Positions 34,219 through 43,139 of a DNA stretch of 64,000 bases are shown one piece after another; position 1 is the stretch's first letter; every line of letters begins with the position of its first letter. The notes under the pieces were generated by a model that searched no databases, had not been told where the DNA came from, and worked only from the letters and a program-made list of their open reading frames with translations. Position numbers and translations under genes: made by a program. Source of the stretch: Thermoleophilia bacterium (GTDB lineage Bacteria; Actinomycetota; Thermoleophilia; Gaiellales; Gaiellaceae); NCBI GenBank assembly GCA_025936995.1, contig JAICSH010000001.1:1-64000 (forward strand), in the 5' to 3' direction.

Positions 34219-34605
34219 ATGAGCGATACCGGGGGCTCTGCGGCGGCCCGGGTCCTCGTGGTCGACGACGAGCCGTCGATCCGACTTCTTTGCCGGGTCA
34301 ACCTCGAGCTCGACGGCCACGAGGTGCTCGAGGCCGACTCGCTTGCTACGGCGCGGGCAGCGCTGGAAGACGAGGACATCGACGTCATCCTCCTCGACGT
34401 CCACCTGCACGGCGAGCGCAGCGACGCGCTCATTGCCGAGTGCCACGCGCAACGCCCTCCGATCCCGGTCCTGCTCGTCACGGGCTCGGCGGACGTGACG
34501 CAGGACGGCCTGACCGACGCGGACGCGGTTCTGCCGAAGCCCTTCGAGCTCGACGCGCTTCTCGCTACCGTGCGCAGCCTGGCCAGCGTCCACGCACACG
34601 GTTGA
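34219..34605 (+). CDS. Single-domain response regulator receiver
   Basis: A 128-residue CheY-like receiver with no output domain. The acidic pocket is VLVVDDEPS, the phospho-acceptor Asp is in VILLDVHLHGE near residue 60, the conserved Thr/Ser is in LLVTGSAD and the lysine is in VLPKPFELD. No kinase is adjacent. It may act by protein-protein contact or as a phosphate relay. The following peptidase gene begins on its stop codon, so the two are translated together, hinting at a functional link that I cannot specify. Confidence 0.9.
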   Translation: MSDTGGSAAARVLVVDDEPSIRLLCRVNLELDGHEVLEADSLATARAALEDEDIDVILLDVHLHGERSDALIAECHAQRPPIPVLLVTGSADVTQDGLTDADAVLPKPFELDALLATVRSLASVHAHG

Positions 34606-36119
34606 GCACCACCGCGATCCGCAGCTCGCAGGAGTACGAGGACGCCTACCGGGCGTACTACGTCGAGGCGGCGGAGGAGTTCCGGGCGGTTCGCGTCGGC
34701 GAGAAGGAGACGTCGGAGCAGGCCGCGATCGTCGCTCGCCACGCCGATCTCTTCACGCAGGAGCAGGTCGAGGCGCTCCGTGCGGCCGAGGCCGGCGCGT
34801 CCGATCCCGACGAGCGGGAGCGCCTCTACCGGCTGCGCAGGACCTGCGAGGCGGGAATCGTTGACGCGGAGCTCGCGCAGCGCGAGGACGAGCTCGCGAA
34901 CGCGCTCCTCGCGGCGCGGCTCACGTTCGACGGCGCGGAGGTGCCGTTGCGGGCGGCCGAGGCGCAGCTCGCCGTCCTTCCCGACTACGCGAAGCGCGAG
35001 GAGCTGGGCGAGCTCGTCCGCGCCCTCGACTCGAGCTTCAACGGGCAGCGGCGGGAGCTGCTCGGCGCACGCGACGATCTCGAGACGGCGATCTCCGGCG
35101 AGAGACAGGCCGTGGCGAGGAACGAGGCCGAGAAGCAGATCTCGCTGCGGGAGCTCGAGACGGTGCTGCGGAGCGCATCCGACGCAGTCACCGAGGAGTA
35201 CCGCCGACTGTCCGGGCGCTGGTTCGAGCGGCTGCTCGGCCCCGAGTGCGACGAGGTGCCCACGAACGCGCACGTCCGCTGGATCCGACGCCTCTCGCCG
35301 CTCGAGTCGACGTATCCGAAGGAGCGCTCCGTCGAGGTGTGCGTCGAGACCGTCCGCGCGCTCGGCTTCGAGCTCGAGGCGATTCCGAACATCCGGCTCG
35401 ACCTCGAGGACAGGCCGCAGAAGAGCCCGCGCGCCTGCGTGATCGCCGCCGACCCGCCCGAGGTCGTCCATCTCATCACGCGCGCGCAGGGCGGGGTGTC
35501 CGACTACCAGGCGTTCCTCCACGAAGCCGGGCACGCGCTGCACTACGCGGGTTGCGACCCGCGGCTGCCCTGGACGTTCCGCGCGGTCTCGCGCGACCAC
35601 GCGCTGACGGAGATCTACTCGTACATCGTCGAGGCCGTCTCGCGGGAGCCGGGCTGGCATGCGCTGCATTTCGGGCTCTCCGACGCGGAGGCCGAGGAGA
35701 ACGCCGACGCGACGCGGTTCCTCGAGGCTTTGCTCTTCCGCCGCTATGCGGCGAAGCTTCGGTACGAGCTCGGCTTCTGGGACGCGTTCCCGAAGGAGCG
35801 CGGAGACGCCTCACGCGACTACGAGACGCTGCTCACCACCGCGACGGGCCTGCGCTACGACAGCCGGGGCTACCTCGCGGACATGGACGCCGGCTTCTAC
35901 TCCGCCGACTACCTGCGCGCCTGGATCCGCGCGGCGCAGCTCAGCTCGTACCTGCGGAGCGAGTTGGGGGAGGACTGGTGGCGGGACAGCCGGACGGGAG
36001 AGATCCTGCGTGCGCTGTTCGCCGAGGGAACACGGCCGTCGAGCGAGGACGTCGCGGGCCGGATCGGCTTCGACCCGCTCGACACCGGGCCGCTCGTCGC
36101 CGAGCTGACCCGCGCCTAG
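34602..36119 (+). CDS. M3-like zinc metallopeptidase (HEAGH)
   Basis: A 505-residue soluble protein. The first 190 residues are helical and rich in Glu, Arg and Ala; the second half carries FLHEAGHALHYAG, the HExxH zinc site of thimet-oligopeptidase-like (M3) enzymes, with the third ligand probably in TEIYSYIVEAVSRE about 25 residues later. It probably degrades peptides in the cytoplasm; no signal peptide is seen. The start is TTG 34602, which overlaps the receiver stop as TTGA; no ATG or GTG fits. Its stop shares a CTAG with the converging DUF1003 gene. Confidence 0.82.
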   Translation: MSTTAIRSSQEYEDAYRAYYVEAAEEFRAVRVGEKETSEQAAIVARHADLFTQEQVEALRAAEAGASDPDERERLYRLRRTCEAGIVDAELAQREDELANALLAARLTFDGAEVPLRAAEAQLAVLPDYAKREELGELVRALDSSFNGQRRELLGARDDLETAISGERQAVARNEAEKQISLRELETVLRSASDAVTEEYRRLSGRWFERLLGPECDEVPTNAHVRWIRRLSPLESTYPKERSVEVCVETVRALGFELEAIPNIRLDLEDRPQKSPRACVIAADPPEVVHLITRAQGGVSDYQAFLHEAGHALHYAGCDPRLPWTFRAVSRDHALTEIYSYIVEAVSREPGWHALHFGLSDAEAEENADATRFLEALLFRRYAAKLRYELGFWDAFPKERGDASRDYETLLTTATGLRYDSRGYLADMDAGFYSADYLRAWIRAAQLSSYLRSELGEDWWRDSRTGEILRALFAEGTRPSSEDVAGRIGFDPLDTGPLVAELTRA

Positions 36120-36592
36120 CCGCCTGCCGGCTCGGCCGGCTTGACGACGAGCGCGTGGATCTCGCGCGTGAGCTTCGCGACCTGCTCCGTCAGGTCCTTG
36201 TCCTGTGACGTGAGCTTCGTGTTCGACTCGAGCAGCTCGAGCAGGCGTTCCGTCTCGCTCTTCATCTGGTGCTCGACCCGGTTGTGCCGCCGCTCGGTCT
36301 TCTCCTCGGTGAACTTGTCGCGGTCGGCCTGCCGTGTCTGGGCGAGCAGGATCAGCGGCGCGGCGTAGGCGGCCTGGGTCGAGAAGACGAGGTTGAGCAG
36401 GATGAACGGCTCGGGGTCGAAGCGGACGAGGCCGCCCAGCGCGGCCGTGTTGAACGCGATCCAGCAGAGGACGACGATCGTCTGGCCGAGGATGTACTGA
36501 GGTGTGCCGAAGAAGCGGGCGACACGCTCCGCGAACTGCCCGAAGGAGTCCGACCCGAACGCGCCGTGATGCGACTCCGCGGCGGCTGGCAC
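36116..36592 (-). CDS. DUF1003 membrane protein
   Basis: About 158 residues. ARFFGTPQYILGQTIVVLCW, then FDPEPFILLNLVFSTQAAYA and the following helix form the two membrane segments of the DUF1003 family, followed by QTRQADRDK, the conserved cytoplasmic turn. The rest is a long coiled coil (residues 95-150). Function unknown; some homologues sit with transport or stress genes. The frame extends upstream to 36634, but GTG at 36592 has TAGGCT (36606-36601) 8 bases upstream, so I prefer it. Confidence 0.88.
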   Translation of the reverse strand: MPAAAESHHGAFGSDSFGQFAERVARFFGTPQYILGQTIVVLCWIAFNTAALGGLVRFDPEPFILLNLVFSTQAAYAAPLILLAQTRQADRDKFTEEKTERRHNRVEHQMKSETERLLELLESNTKLTSQDKDLTEQVAKLTREIHALVVKPAEPAGG

Positions 36593-36677
36593 CGCGGCTG
36601 AGCCTACGAGCCGCCCCGGATGACGCCTGCCCACGAGAGGCAGAGCCGGACGATCGCCCTGAAGCTACGCCGGCGCG

Positions 36678-37523
36678 CTAGTGGACGGTGCCGCCGGCGA
36701 TGCCCTGCTGCGCGAGCTGCGTCGCGTCGAAGACGTCGCTGCTCAGCGGCGCCGCGATCGTGACGTCGGCACCGTAGTCGGAGATGTCCAGCGTCATGTC
36801 CAGCTGCACCGGGGCGTTGCTCTGCCCCTGGCCGGCCGAGACCTCGATCCGGTGCACGAGGCCGTCCTTCCCGATCCAGACGTCCGCCGGAATCGTCGGC
36901 ATCTGCGCGACCATCGCGCCGAGCATCGGGTTCGCCAGGCCCTTCGACTCCAGCGCCTTCGCGACGTCGATCGTGACGCGGTAGTGCGTCGTCGCGGCGC
37001 CGTCGACGGTGGCCGGCCCGAGGTTGCTGATCTTGGCGCCGCTCGCCTTGAGCATCGCGAGGAGGTCGCCCGGCTGGAGCTGGCTCCCGGAGAGCAGCGT
37101 CCCGAGGTCGAAGCCCGCCGACTTGCCGAGCTTCGAGAGGTCGACCTCGATCCACAGCTTGTTGCCCGGGAGGTGGGCGCTGAGGGCTGCGAGCTGGAGG
37201 TACGCGACGTAGTCGCCGCCCTGCTCGAGTGAGATCTCCTTGATCGACTGCGGGCCGACTGTGAAGGTCAGCTCGCTGCTCGTGCCGTCGACCGCGCCGG
37301 CTCCGCGCACGTGGACGGTCTTGCCTCCCGGAAGCTGCGAGCTGCTGAAGGAGAGCGCGAAGCGGACGTGCGCCGCCCCTGCCTGCTGCGTCTTCGTCGC
37401 GGCTGCCGCCACCGGGTCGAACGAGAGCGCGTCACTGGTCCCGCCGCCGCAGCCGGCCGTCGCGACCGTGGTTGCGGCGATCGCGAGCGCAGCTGCGATG
37501 GCTGTCCAGCGACCCCTGCGCAT
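36678..37523 (-). CDS. LppX/LprG-like lipoprotein
   Basis: Secreted lipoprotein of 281 residues. A basic N terminus and hydrophobic stretch end in a lipobox TAGC near residue 25. The mature part is beta-rich with alternating hydrophobic strands, a layout like the LppX/LprAFG family that binds lipids in its half-barrel in actinobacteria; residues THYRVTIDVAKAL and PADVWIGKDGLVHRIEV are typical. It probably carries or senses envelope lipids. The start ATG has TACACT (37535-37530) 6 bases upstream. Confidence 0.82.
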   Translation of the reverse strand: MRRGRWTAIAAALAIAATTVATAGCGGGTSDALSFDPVAAAATKTQQAGAAHVRFALSFSSSQLPGGKTVHVRGAGAVDGTSSELTFTVGPQSIKEISLEQGGDYVAYLQLAALSAHLPGNKLWIEVDLSKLGKSAGFDLGTLLSGSQLQPGDLLAMLKASGAKISNLGPATVDGAATTHYRVTIDVAKALESKGLANPMLGAMVAQMPTIPADVWIGKDGLVHRIEVSAGQGQSNAPVQLDMTLDISDYGADVTIAAPLSSDVFDATQLAQQGIAGGTVH

Positions 37524-37529
37524 GACCTC

Positions 37530-37535
37530 AGTGTA
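37530..37535 (-). promoter_or_regulatory. Leaderless -10 element of the lipoprotein gene
   Basis: TACACT on the minus strand stands 6 bases before ATG 37523. The same hexamer occurs before both tRNA genes of the window. Confidence 0.5.
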
Positions 37536-37541
37536 GACACG

Positions 37542-37585
37542 GCCCCCACCCCGGAAGGGTGATCTCCCGGACGAGGGGTGGGGGC
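37542..37585. repeat. 11-base inverted repeat upstream of the lipoprotein gene
   Basis: GCCCCCACCCC (37542-37552) is exactly complementary to GGGGTGGGGGC (37575-37585), enclosing a smaller GGG/CCC pair. It opens a 525-base stretch (37536-38060) with no convincing gene. A second perfect 10-base inverted repeat lies at 37806-37815 with 37839-37848. A minus-strand frame ending at 37678 (EDLDVRHAQLVRKIVRRGCE) has protein-like composition but no start codon and may be a remnant. Confidence 0.5.
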
Positions 37586-37951
37586 GGCCGCAATGGCCGT
37601 GGCAGCCGCCCCCTGCGAGGAGCGGGACGGCCGTTGTGAGGACTGGTGGCCGCCCCTGTCGGAGAGCACGGCCGGCGTCAGGTGGCCGGCTCTGTCGGTG
37701 CTTCCTCTACTACTCGCGGACGGGGCGTTTGGATCTCGTAAATCTCGCAACCTCGCCGCACGATCTTTCGAACCAGTTGCGCGTGCCGTACGTCTAAGTC
37801 TTCGAGGGGCGGGCCCCGGAGAAGGGGGCCGCGACCGAGGCCCGCCCCGTACGAGGTTACGCCCGTCCGCCGGATTCGAAAAGAGGTCTCCCCGGGACAG
37901 GGTGCTTTCCGCCGGATGGATGCTCGCCTCGCGCTGCCGGCGGTCCCTGAC

Positions 37952-37973
37952 GTTTGGGGCACGTTTGGGGCAC
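37952..37973. repeat. Tandem GTTTGGGGCAC repeat
   Basis: GTTTGGGGCAC occurs twice head to tail (37952-37962 and 37963-37973) with no mismatch. It lies in the non-coding stretch on the far side of the secreted gene from the integrase remnant. It may be part of a recombinase-binding arm or simply a slippage product. Confidence 0.45.
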
Positions 37974-38060
37974 GCCGACCTACCTCCAGACGACGGGCGC
38001 GATCTCCGGCACCGCGTTGAACTTTGGAGACTTCGCGTGAGCCCGCCGAGGTGGCGACGC

Positions 38061-39161
38061 TCAGGGAAGCGTCAGCGCCAGAACCCGGCCGTGGCCGTGC
38101 ACGTTGACGGCCCACGCGACCCGCTTGCCGGCGACCGATAGCCCGATCGGCGCCCTTGGCGAGACGGCGAGCACCTGCTGCCCCCCGGTATTCGCGTCAA
38201 TGGCCTCGATCTTCCCCCCGCCGACCGAGAAGACGAGCGTGTCGCCGCTCACGGAAATCGAGTTGTCCGCTGCCACGCCGGTGGTCGTTCCGGTCAGGGC
38301 TCCCGTGGCTGGGTCGTAGCGCTCGATGTTCCTGGACCCGTCGCTGAGTTCGTCTACCACGGCGACGACCGAGCCGGACAGCGCGAGCGCGCGCACGGTC
38401 CCCGGCGGCGTGAACTGCGCAATGAGGCTCCCCGTGGTCGCGTCGCGGATTTCGACAGGCGTGCCGGGCGCTGCCGGTGGCGGGGCTGAGGGGTTGGAGA
38501 GCTGTGTCGCGGCGACCTGCTGGGGCGCAGGCAACAGTGCGATCCGGTTCCCCGAGACGGCGAGCTTGGTCGCCCCCGGCACGACGACCGGCAATTGCGT
38601 GATCCCGGTGGTGCCCTTGACGCGGAACACTCCGTTCGACGGAGAGGGCTGTTCCGCCAGCTCCGAGCAGTCGTTCAGGTCAACGCATTGGTAGTCGACG
38701 TCCGTGTACGCGAGCGTCGAGCCGGCCCCCACGATCGGACCGAAGAAACCGCCTGGCCCGCCCTCCCTGAGCGCCGCCGCGAGGAAGACCATCTTGGGAG
38801 CGGCCCGAGCCCCGGTTTTCCGGACCCAGACGCTCGTCTCGAGGAAGTTACCGCCGCCATGACGGGTCCAGAGAACGCGCGCTCCGGCGAGCGCGAGCTG
38901 CGAGGGCACGCCGCCGTTCCCCGGGTAGGGGTGCGCAGTGCCGACGAGGAGGGTCTTCGGCCGGTGTCCCGTCCGGCGCACCTCAACGTGCCATTTCGCG
39001 CCGATCCACGCGATTCGGCCAGAGTCCTGCGCGAACGCACGGATCGGCCCCCTCGTCGCCAGCAGTGTGCGAGGCGTCTTCGCTTCCCGCGCACCCGCGG
39101 CCTGGACCAGCACGCATGTGCCGAGCACGACCGCGACGACGGCGGAAACTCGGGCAACCAT
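38061..39161 (-). CDS. Secreted beta-propeller-like protein
   Basis: A 366-residue protein with a signal peptide (residues 1-24, ending at AAGAREA). The rest is made of repeated units in which a hydrophobic strand pair ends in patterns such as SGNRIALL, SGSVVAVVD, SGDTLVFSV and AGKRVAWAV, typical of WD40/TolB-like propeller blades. A Cys pair in QCVDLNDCSEL may form a disulphide. No catalytic motif is seen; binding or scaffolding outside the cell is likely. TACGGT (39173-39168) lies 6 bases before the ATG. It is enclosed by element-like sequence and may be a cargo gene. Confidence 0.7.
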   Translation of the reverse strand: MVARVSAVVAVVLGTCVLVQAAGAREAKTPRTLLATRGPIRAFAQDSGRIAWIGAKWHVEVRRTGHRPKTLLVGTAHPYPGNGGVPSQLALAGARVLWTRHGGGNFLETSVWVRKTGARAAPKMVFLAAALREGGPGGFFGPIVGAGSTLAYTDVDYQCVDLNDCSELAEQPSPSNGVFRVKGTTGITQLPVVVPGATKLAVSGNRIALLPAPQQVAATQLSNPSAPPPAAPGTPVEIRDATTGSLIAQFTPPGTVRALALSGSVVAVVDELSDGSRNIERYDPATGALTGTTTGVAADNSISVSGDTLVFSVGGGKIEAIDANTGGQQVLAVSPRAPIGLSVAGKRVAWAVNVHGHGRVLALTLP

Positions 39162-39239
39162 GGGACGACCGTAGCCGAGCGAGATGCGGAACCTGTGAAG
39201 AGATCGAGGCGGCCCCGAACAAGCCGGCCGACCTCGGCC

Positions 39240-39559
39240 TAAGGAGAGGTTTTCGGGCCGATCGTCGCTTTCGCAGCAGCGACCGGGCTGCGCCCGCAGG
39301 AATGGATCGCGCTCGACCGCGCCGATGTATTCCGCGATGAGCGGATCGTGAAGGTGCGTGGGACAAAGACTGCCTGTTCGCGGACGAGCGCGGCGAACGG
39401 ATCGACCTTTACAACTTCCGCCGCCGCGTCTGGAGTCCCGCCGTCGAGTCGGCGGGGATCGAGAAGCCCTACGGCGCCCTTATCGGCGGCGCTCACGCAG
39501 GGATCGTCGGCCGGCTGGATGCCCTCGAAGCGCAGCAGGCCGTTGCCGCTGAGGTTTAG
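39240..39559 (+). pseudogene. Tyrosine integrase remnant
   Basis: Two pieces of a phage-type integrase in different frames. The first (from 39255) reads GPIVAFAAATGLRPQEWIAL and includes the catalytic Arg I box TGLRPxEW. After a frameshift near 39350-39374 the second reads LFADERGERIDLYNFRRRVW and runs straight into a normal integrase C terminus, GAHAGIVGRLDALEAQQA, ending at TAG 39557. The segment with the HxLR and catalytic Tyr boxes is deleted and the 5' end is missing. It lies 82 bases from the 3' end of tRNA-Glu, the usual integration site, and keeps its own terminator. Confidence 0.85.
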
Positions 39560-39580
39560 GGCCTGAGTGGAGCACGAGTA

Positions 39581-39605
39581 GCCGCCCGGCATCGGGCGGC
39601 TTTCT
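39581..39605 (+). terminator. Rho-independent terminator of the integrase remnant
   Basis: GCCGCCCG (39581-39588), loop GCAT, CGGGCGGC (39593-39600), then TTTCT. The stem is perfect and a short T run follows, making it the most classical terminator in the window. It follows the integrase stop by 22 bases. Confidence 0.85.
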
Positions 39606-39640
39606 GCTGAAAGTGTCGGCTTGCAAAGCGAAGGCGAAAG

Positions 39641-39713
39641 AGGCGCATACGGGATTCGAACCCGTGCCGCCGCCGTGAGAGGGCGGTGTCCTAGGCCACT
39701 AGACGAATGCGCC
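39641..39713 (-). tRNA. tRNA-Glu (CTC)
   Basis: The minus strand folds as a cloverleaf: acceptor GGCGCAT pairs with ATGCGCC, the D arm holds TCTAGTGGCCTAGGA, the anticodon loop is CTCTCAC on a CCGCC/GGCGG stem giving anticodon CTC, and the T arm is CGGGTTCGAATCCCG. CCA is not encoded. TACACT on the minus strand (39730-39725) is the likely -10. It reads codon GAG. The integrase remnant lies beyond its 3' end. Confidence 0.95.
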
Positions 39714-39777
39714 CGGCGGGGCTCAGTGTAGCGAGGCCCCGACCCCGTTCTGGGCCGTGTGGAGCGAGCGAGTCTTG

Positions 39778-41370
39778 CTAGTTCGAGCGCGGAGTCGGCG
39801 TCTCTTCCGCTACCCGGCGCCGGCGGCGGAAGACGAACGCTCCGGCCGAGATGCCGACGACCACGACTGCGCCCGAGACCCCGCCGCCCAGCCACGGCGT
39901 CATGCTCGCGGGGGAGGAGACGTGCTCCGCCGTCGCCTCGACCGCCGTCACCGGCAGTCTCGAGACGACGCCCGAGGCTTCGAGGCTCGGCGGGTTCGGG
40001 AACGGCCCGCGGACCACGCCGGCGCCCGCGAGTCCCTTCGGGGGCAGCAGATGCCGGGCCGCGAGCAGCTCGTGCCAGACCACGGTCGCCTCCTGCGTCG
40101 GCGTGCCGACCGGTGCCTTCAGCGTCGCCGGGTTCGGCATCTCCTTCGCCGGCACGTGGACGAGGCGCCACTTCTGCAGGTAGGCGGTGGGATCGACAGC
40201 CCCGTCGTAGCCGAGGTCGAGGTACTGCTGCGGGTGGATCTCGAAATGGAGGTGCGGATCCGTGGTGAAGGCGTCTCCCGTGCGGCCGAGGAAGCCGACC
40301 ACCTGTCCCGCTCTCACGTGCGGGTGCTTGAGGATCCAGCGCGAGTACCCGGCGAGGTGGGCGTAATAGAAGGAGTTCCCGTCGCCGTCGGTGAGCCACA
40401 GCCGCCAGCCGCCGAGCTTGTTCCAGCCGACAAGGCTGAGCGTGCCGTTTGCGACCGCGACGATCGGGGTTCCGAGCGACGCGAACAGGTCATCGCCGTG
40501 ATGCCAGCCGTCGTAGATGTCGTTGCGGGTCCCGCCGTACGTGTCTCCGTAGTCGGCGCCGCCGTTGACCGGGAAGACGTAGTGGGACGGCCGGAAGCCG
40601 AGCGGCGGCGTCGTCGTGAGCGGCTTCCGCATCCGCTTCTTGTGCTTGTGCTTCTTCGTGGTCGCGGGTTGGGCTTGCGTCTTCGAGCCTGACGCCGCCG
40701 TCGTGTCGCCCGGTTGCGTGCTCGTGGACGACGAGGAGTGGTGCGTCGTCTGTGGGCGGGCGACCGGCTCCGCGGAGGCGGTGAAGCCGACGAGGACCAT
40801 TGTCCCGGCCGGCAGCGCCCAGTGCCGTTTGAGAAGGAGCACGACGAGGGGTGCCCTGAGGCGCCCGACCGTCCGGCCCAGCGTGAGCTGTCCCCAGTAG
40901 CCGAGGAGCGCCGAGTCGCCGGGCGCCACCGACACGGGCGAGCCGTCGATCACGAGACCGCTGACCGAGCCGTGGCCGTGAGTCGCCGTCACGCTGCTCG
41001 CCTGGACGAAGCCACCGAACAGCGAGACCGACTCGAGGGTGACCGACGCGGTCTCGCACGTCGAGACGCCCACGGAGGAGGAGCTGAACGCGACGATCGG
41101 CGACGTCGACGGATAGGCGGAAGGGCCGAGTCCCGAGGCCGGCGTCCCGAGCGTGAGCACCTTGCCGTCAGGGGGCGCGATCGCGGCGGCGCCTGCGCCG
41201 ATGCAGGTCCGCGGCAGGTACGACGCGCGCAGCGGCGCGTACGGCGGCGCAGCCGTCGTCGTGGTCGTGCCGGCGGTCGTCGTCGTGTCCGTTCCGTCAG
41301 CCCGGGCGGACGACGCCGCGGCCGCCGCAGCGAGCACAACGAGAACGAGGAGCCAGACCCCACGCCGCAT
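39778..41370 (-). CDS. Membrane-anchored M23 metallopeptidase
   Basis: A 530-residue exported protein. Signal peptide 1-24, a Thr-rich linker, a beta-rich domain to about residue 190, a Ser/Thr/Gln and Lys/His-rich linker, and the LytM/M23 domain (about 260-400) with DGWHHGDDLFASLGTPIVAV and the HLHFEIHP zinc motif. A C-terminal membrane helix (about 490-515) ends in RRRRR, anchoring it with the peptidase outside. M23 enzymes cut cross-links in peptidoglycan, so a role in wall remodelling is likely. The first zinc ligand of the usual H-x-G-x-D block is kept (HHGDD). Confidence 0.9.
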   Translation of the reverse strand: MRRGVWLLVLVVLAAAAAASSARADGTDTTTTAGTTTTTAAPPYAPLRASYLPRTCIGAGAAAIAPPDGKVLTLGTPASGLGPSAYPSTSPIVAFSSSSVGVSTCETASVTLESVSLFGGFVQASSVTATHGHGSVSGLVIDGSPVSVAPGDSALLGYWGQLTLGRTVGRLRAPLVVLLLKRHWALPAGTMVLVGFTASAEPVARPQTTHHSSSSTSTQPGDTTAASGSKTQAQPATTKKHKHKKRMRKPLTTTPPLGFRPSHYVFPVNGGADYGDTYGGTRNDIYDGWHHGDDLFASLGTPIVAVANGTLSLVGWNKLGGWRLWLTDGDGNSFYYAHLAGYSRWILKHPHVRAGQVVGFLGRTGDAFTTDPHLHFEIHPQQYLDLGYDGAVDPTAYLQKWRLVHVPAKEMPNPATLKAPVGTPTQEATVVWHELLAARHLLPPKGLAGAGVVRGPFPNPPSLEASGVVSRLPVTAVEATAEHVSSPASMTPWLGGGVSGAVVVVGISAGAFVFRRRRRVAEETPTPRSN

Positions 41371-41471
41371 CGACGCAGTGTGCCGAACCTGTCCACGAAT
41401 TGGGGAAATCGACCGGAATGCCGTTTGCCTGGCGGCGTTCGGCCACCGCGGCCCTGGTCAGAACGGCGGAA

Positions 41472-41487
41472 GGCGGCTTTCGCCGCC
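41472..41487. terminator. GAAA-loop hairpin after the small secreted protein gene
   Basis: On the minus strand GGCGGC-GAAA-GCCGCC forms a six-pair stem closed by a GNRA tetraloop, 30 bases past the stop at 41517. It probably ends that transcript. The rest of 41371-41516 has no gene. Confidence 0.6.
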
Positions 41488-41516
41488 CTCCGGGAAAAAG
41501 CTCGTGCGGGTTCAGA

Positions 41517-41873
41517 TCAGCGTACGGTGAGCTTCAGGTGGTTGTCGTCGGACTCCTGGCGGACCATCGTGATCACGTAGTGCCCGCGGCTGACCAGGAT
41601 CGACTTGCCGACCGGGATGCGCTGCGTGCCGTGACTCGAGGCGACCTTCAGGGTGTCCTCGTCGAGATTCCTGAGCCGGACGCTGCCCGTGACGGTGGCG
41701 GTCTTCGTGTACTTCCCCTTCACCAGGAACCAGTGGCAGCCGGGATCGTGCATGGCGATCGTCAGCGTCTTCGTGGAGGCCTGGCTCGTCGTCGTGGCGA
41801 GGGCCCGGCCGGTGCCGAAGGCGCCGGCGCAGATGGTCGCGGCGGCTGCGAGTGCGATCAGTGAGAGCTTCAT
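41517..41873 (-). CDS. Small secreted protein, unknown function
   Basis: A 118-residue exported protein with a signal peptide (MKLSLIALAAAAT, cleavage near ALA-TT around residue 25). The mature 90 residues form a beta-sandwich-like pattern with a HDPGCHWF segment and end in DDNHLKLTVR. Cupredoxin-like folds often look this way, but the copper ligands are not clear. Unlike most genes before it, it has a strong Shine-Dalgarno GGAGGAG 7 bases before ATG 41873. Confidence 0.7.
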   Translation of the reverse strand: MKLSLIALAAAATICAGAFGTGRALATTTSQASTKTLTIAMHDPGCHWFLVKGKYTKTATVTGSVRLRNLDEDTLKVASSHGTQRIPVGKSILVSRGHYVITMVRQESDDNHLKLTVR

Positions 41874-41987
41874 CGTTGCTCCTCCGGTAATCGGTGGCAT
41901 TGGCCGCATGATCGGCCTCCGGGTCGCCGCCGGAATCCGGGCGAACCGATACTGCCGTCGGTAGTTCTCCGTAGATCTCGTGCGGCG

Positions 41988-43139
<1,152 letters not shown>

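Noticed and set aside
37872-37880. GGATTCGAA identical to part of the tRNA-Glu T arm, as a possible att repeat
   Set aside because: Nine bases are too few and the same word is in every tRNA T arm; flanks do not match.
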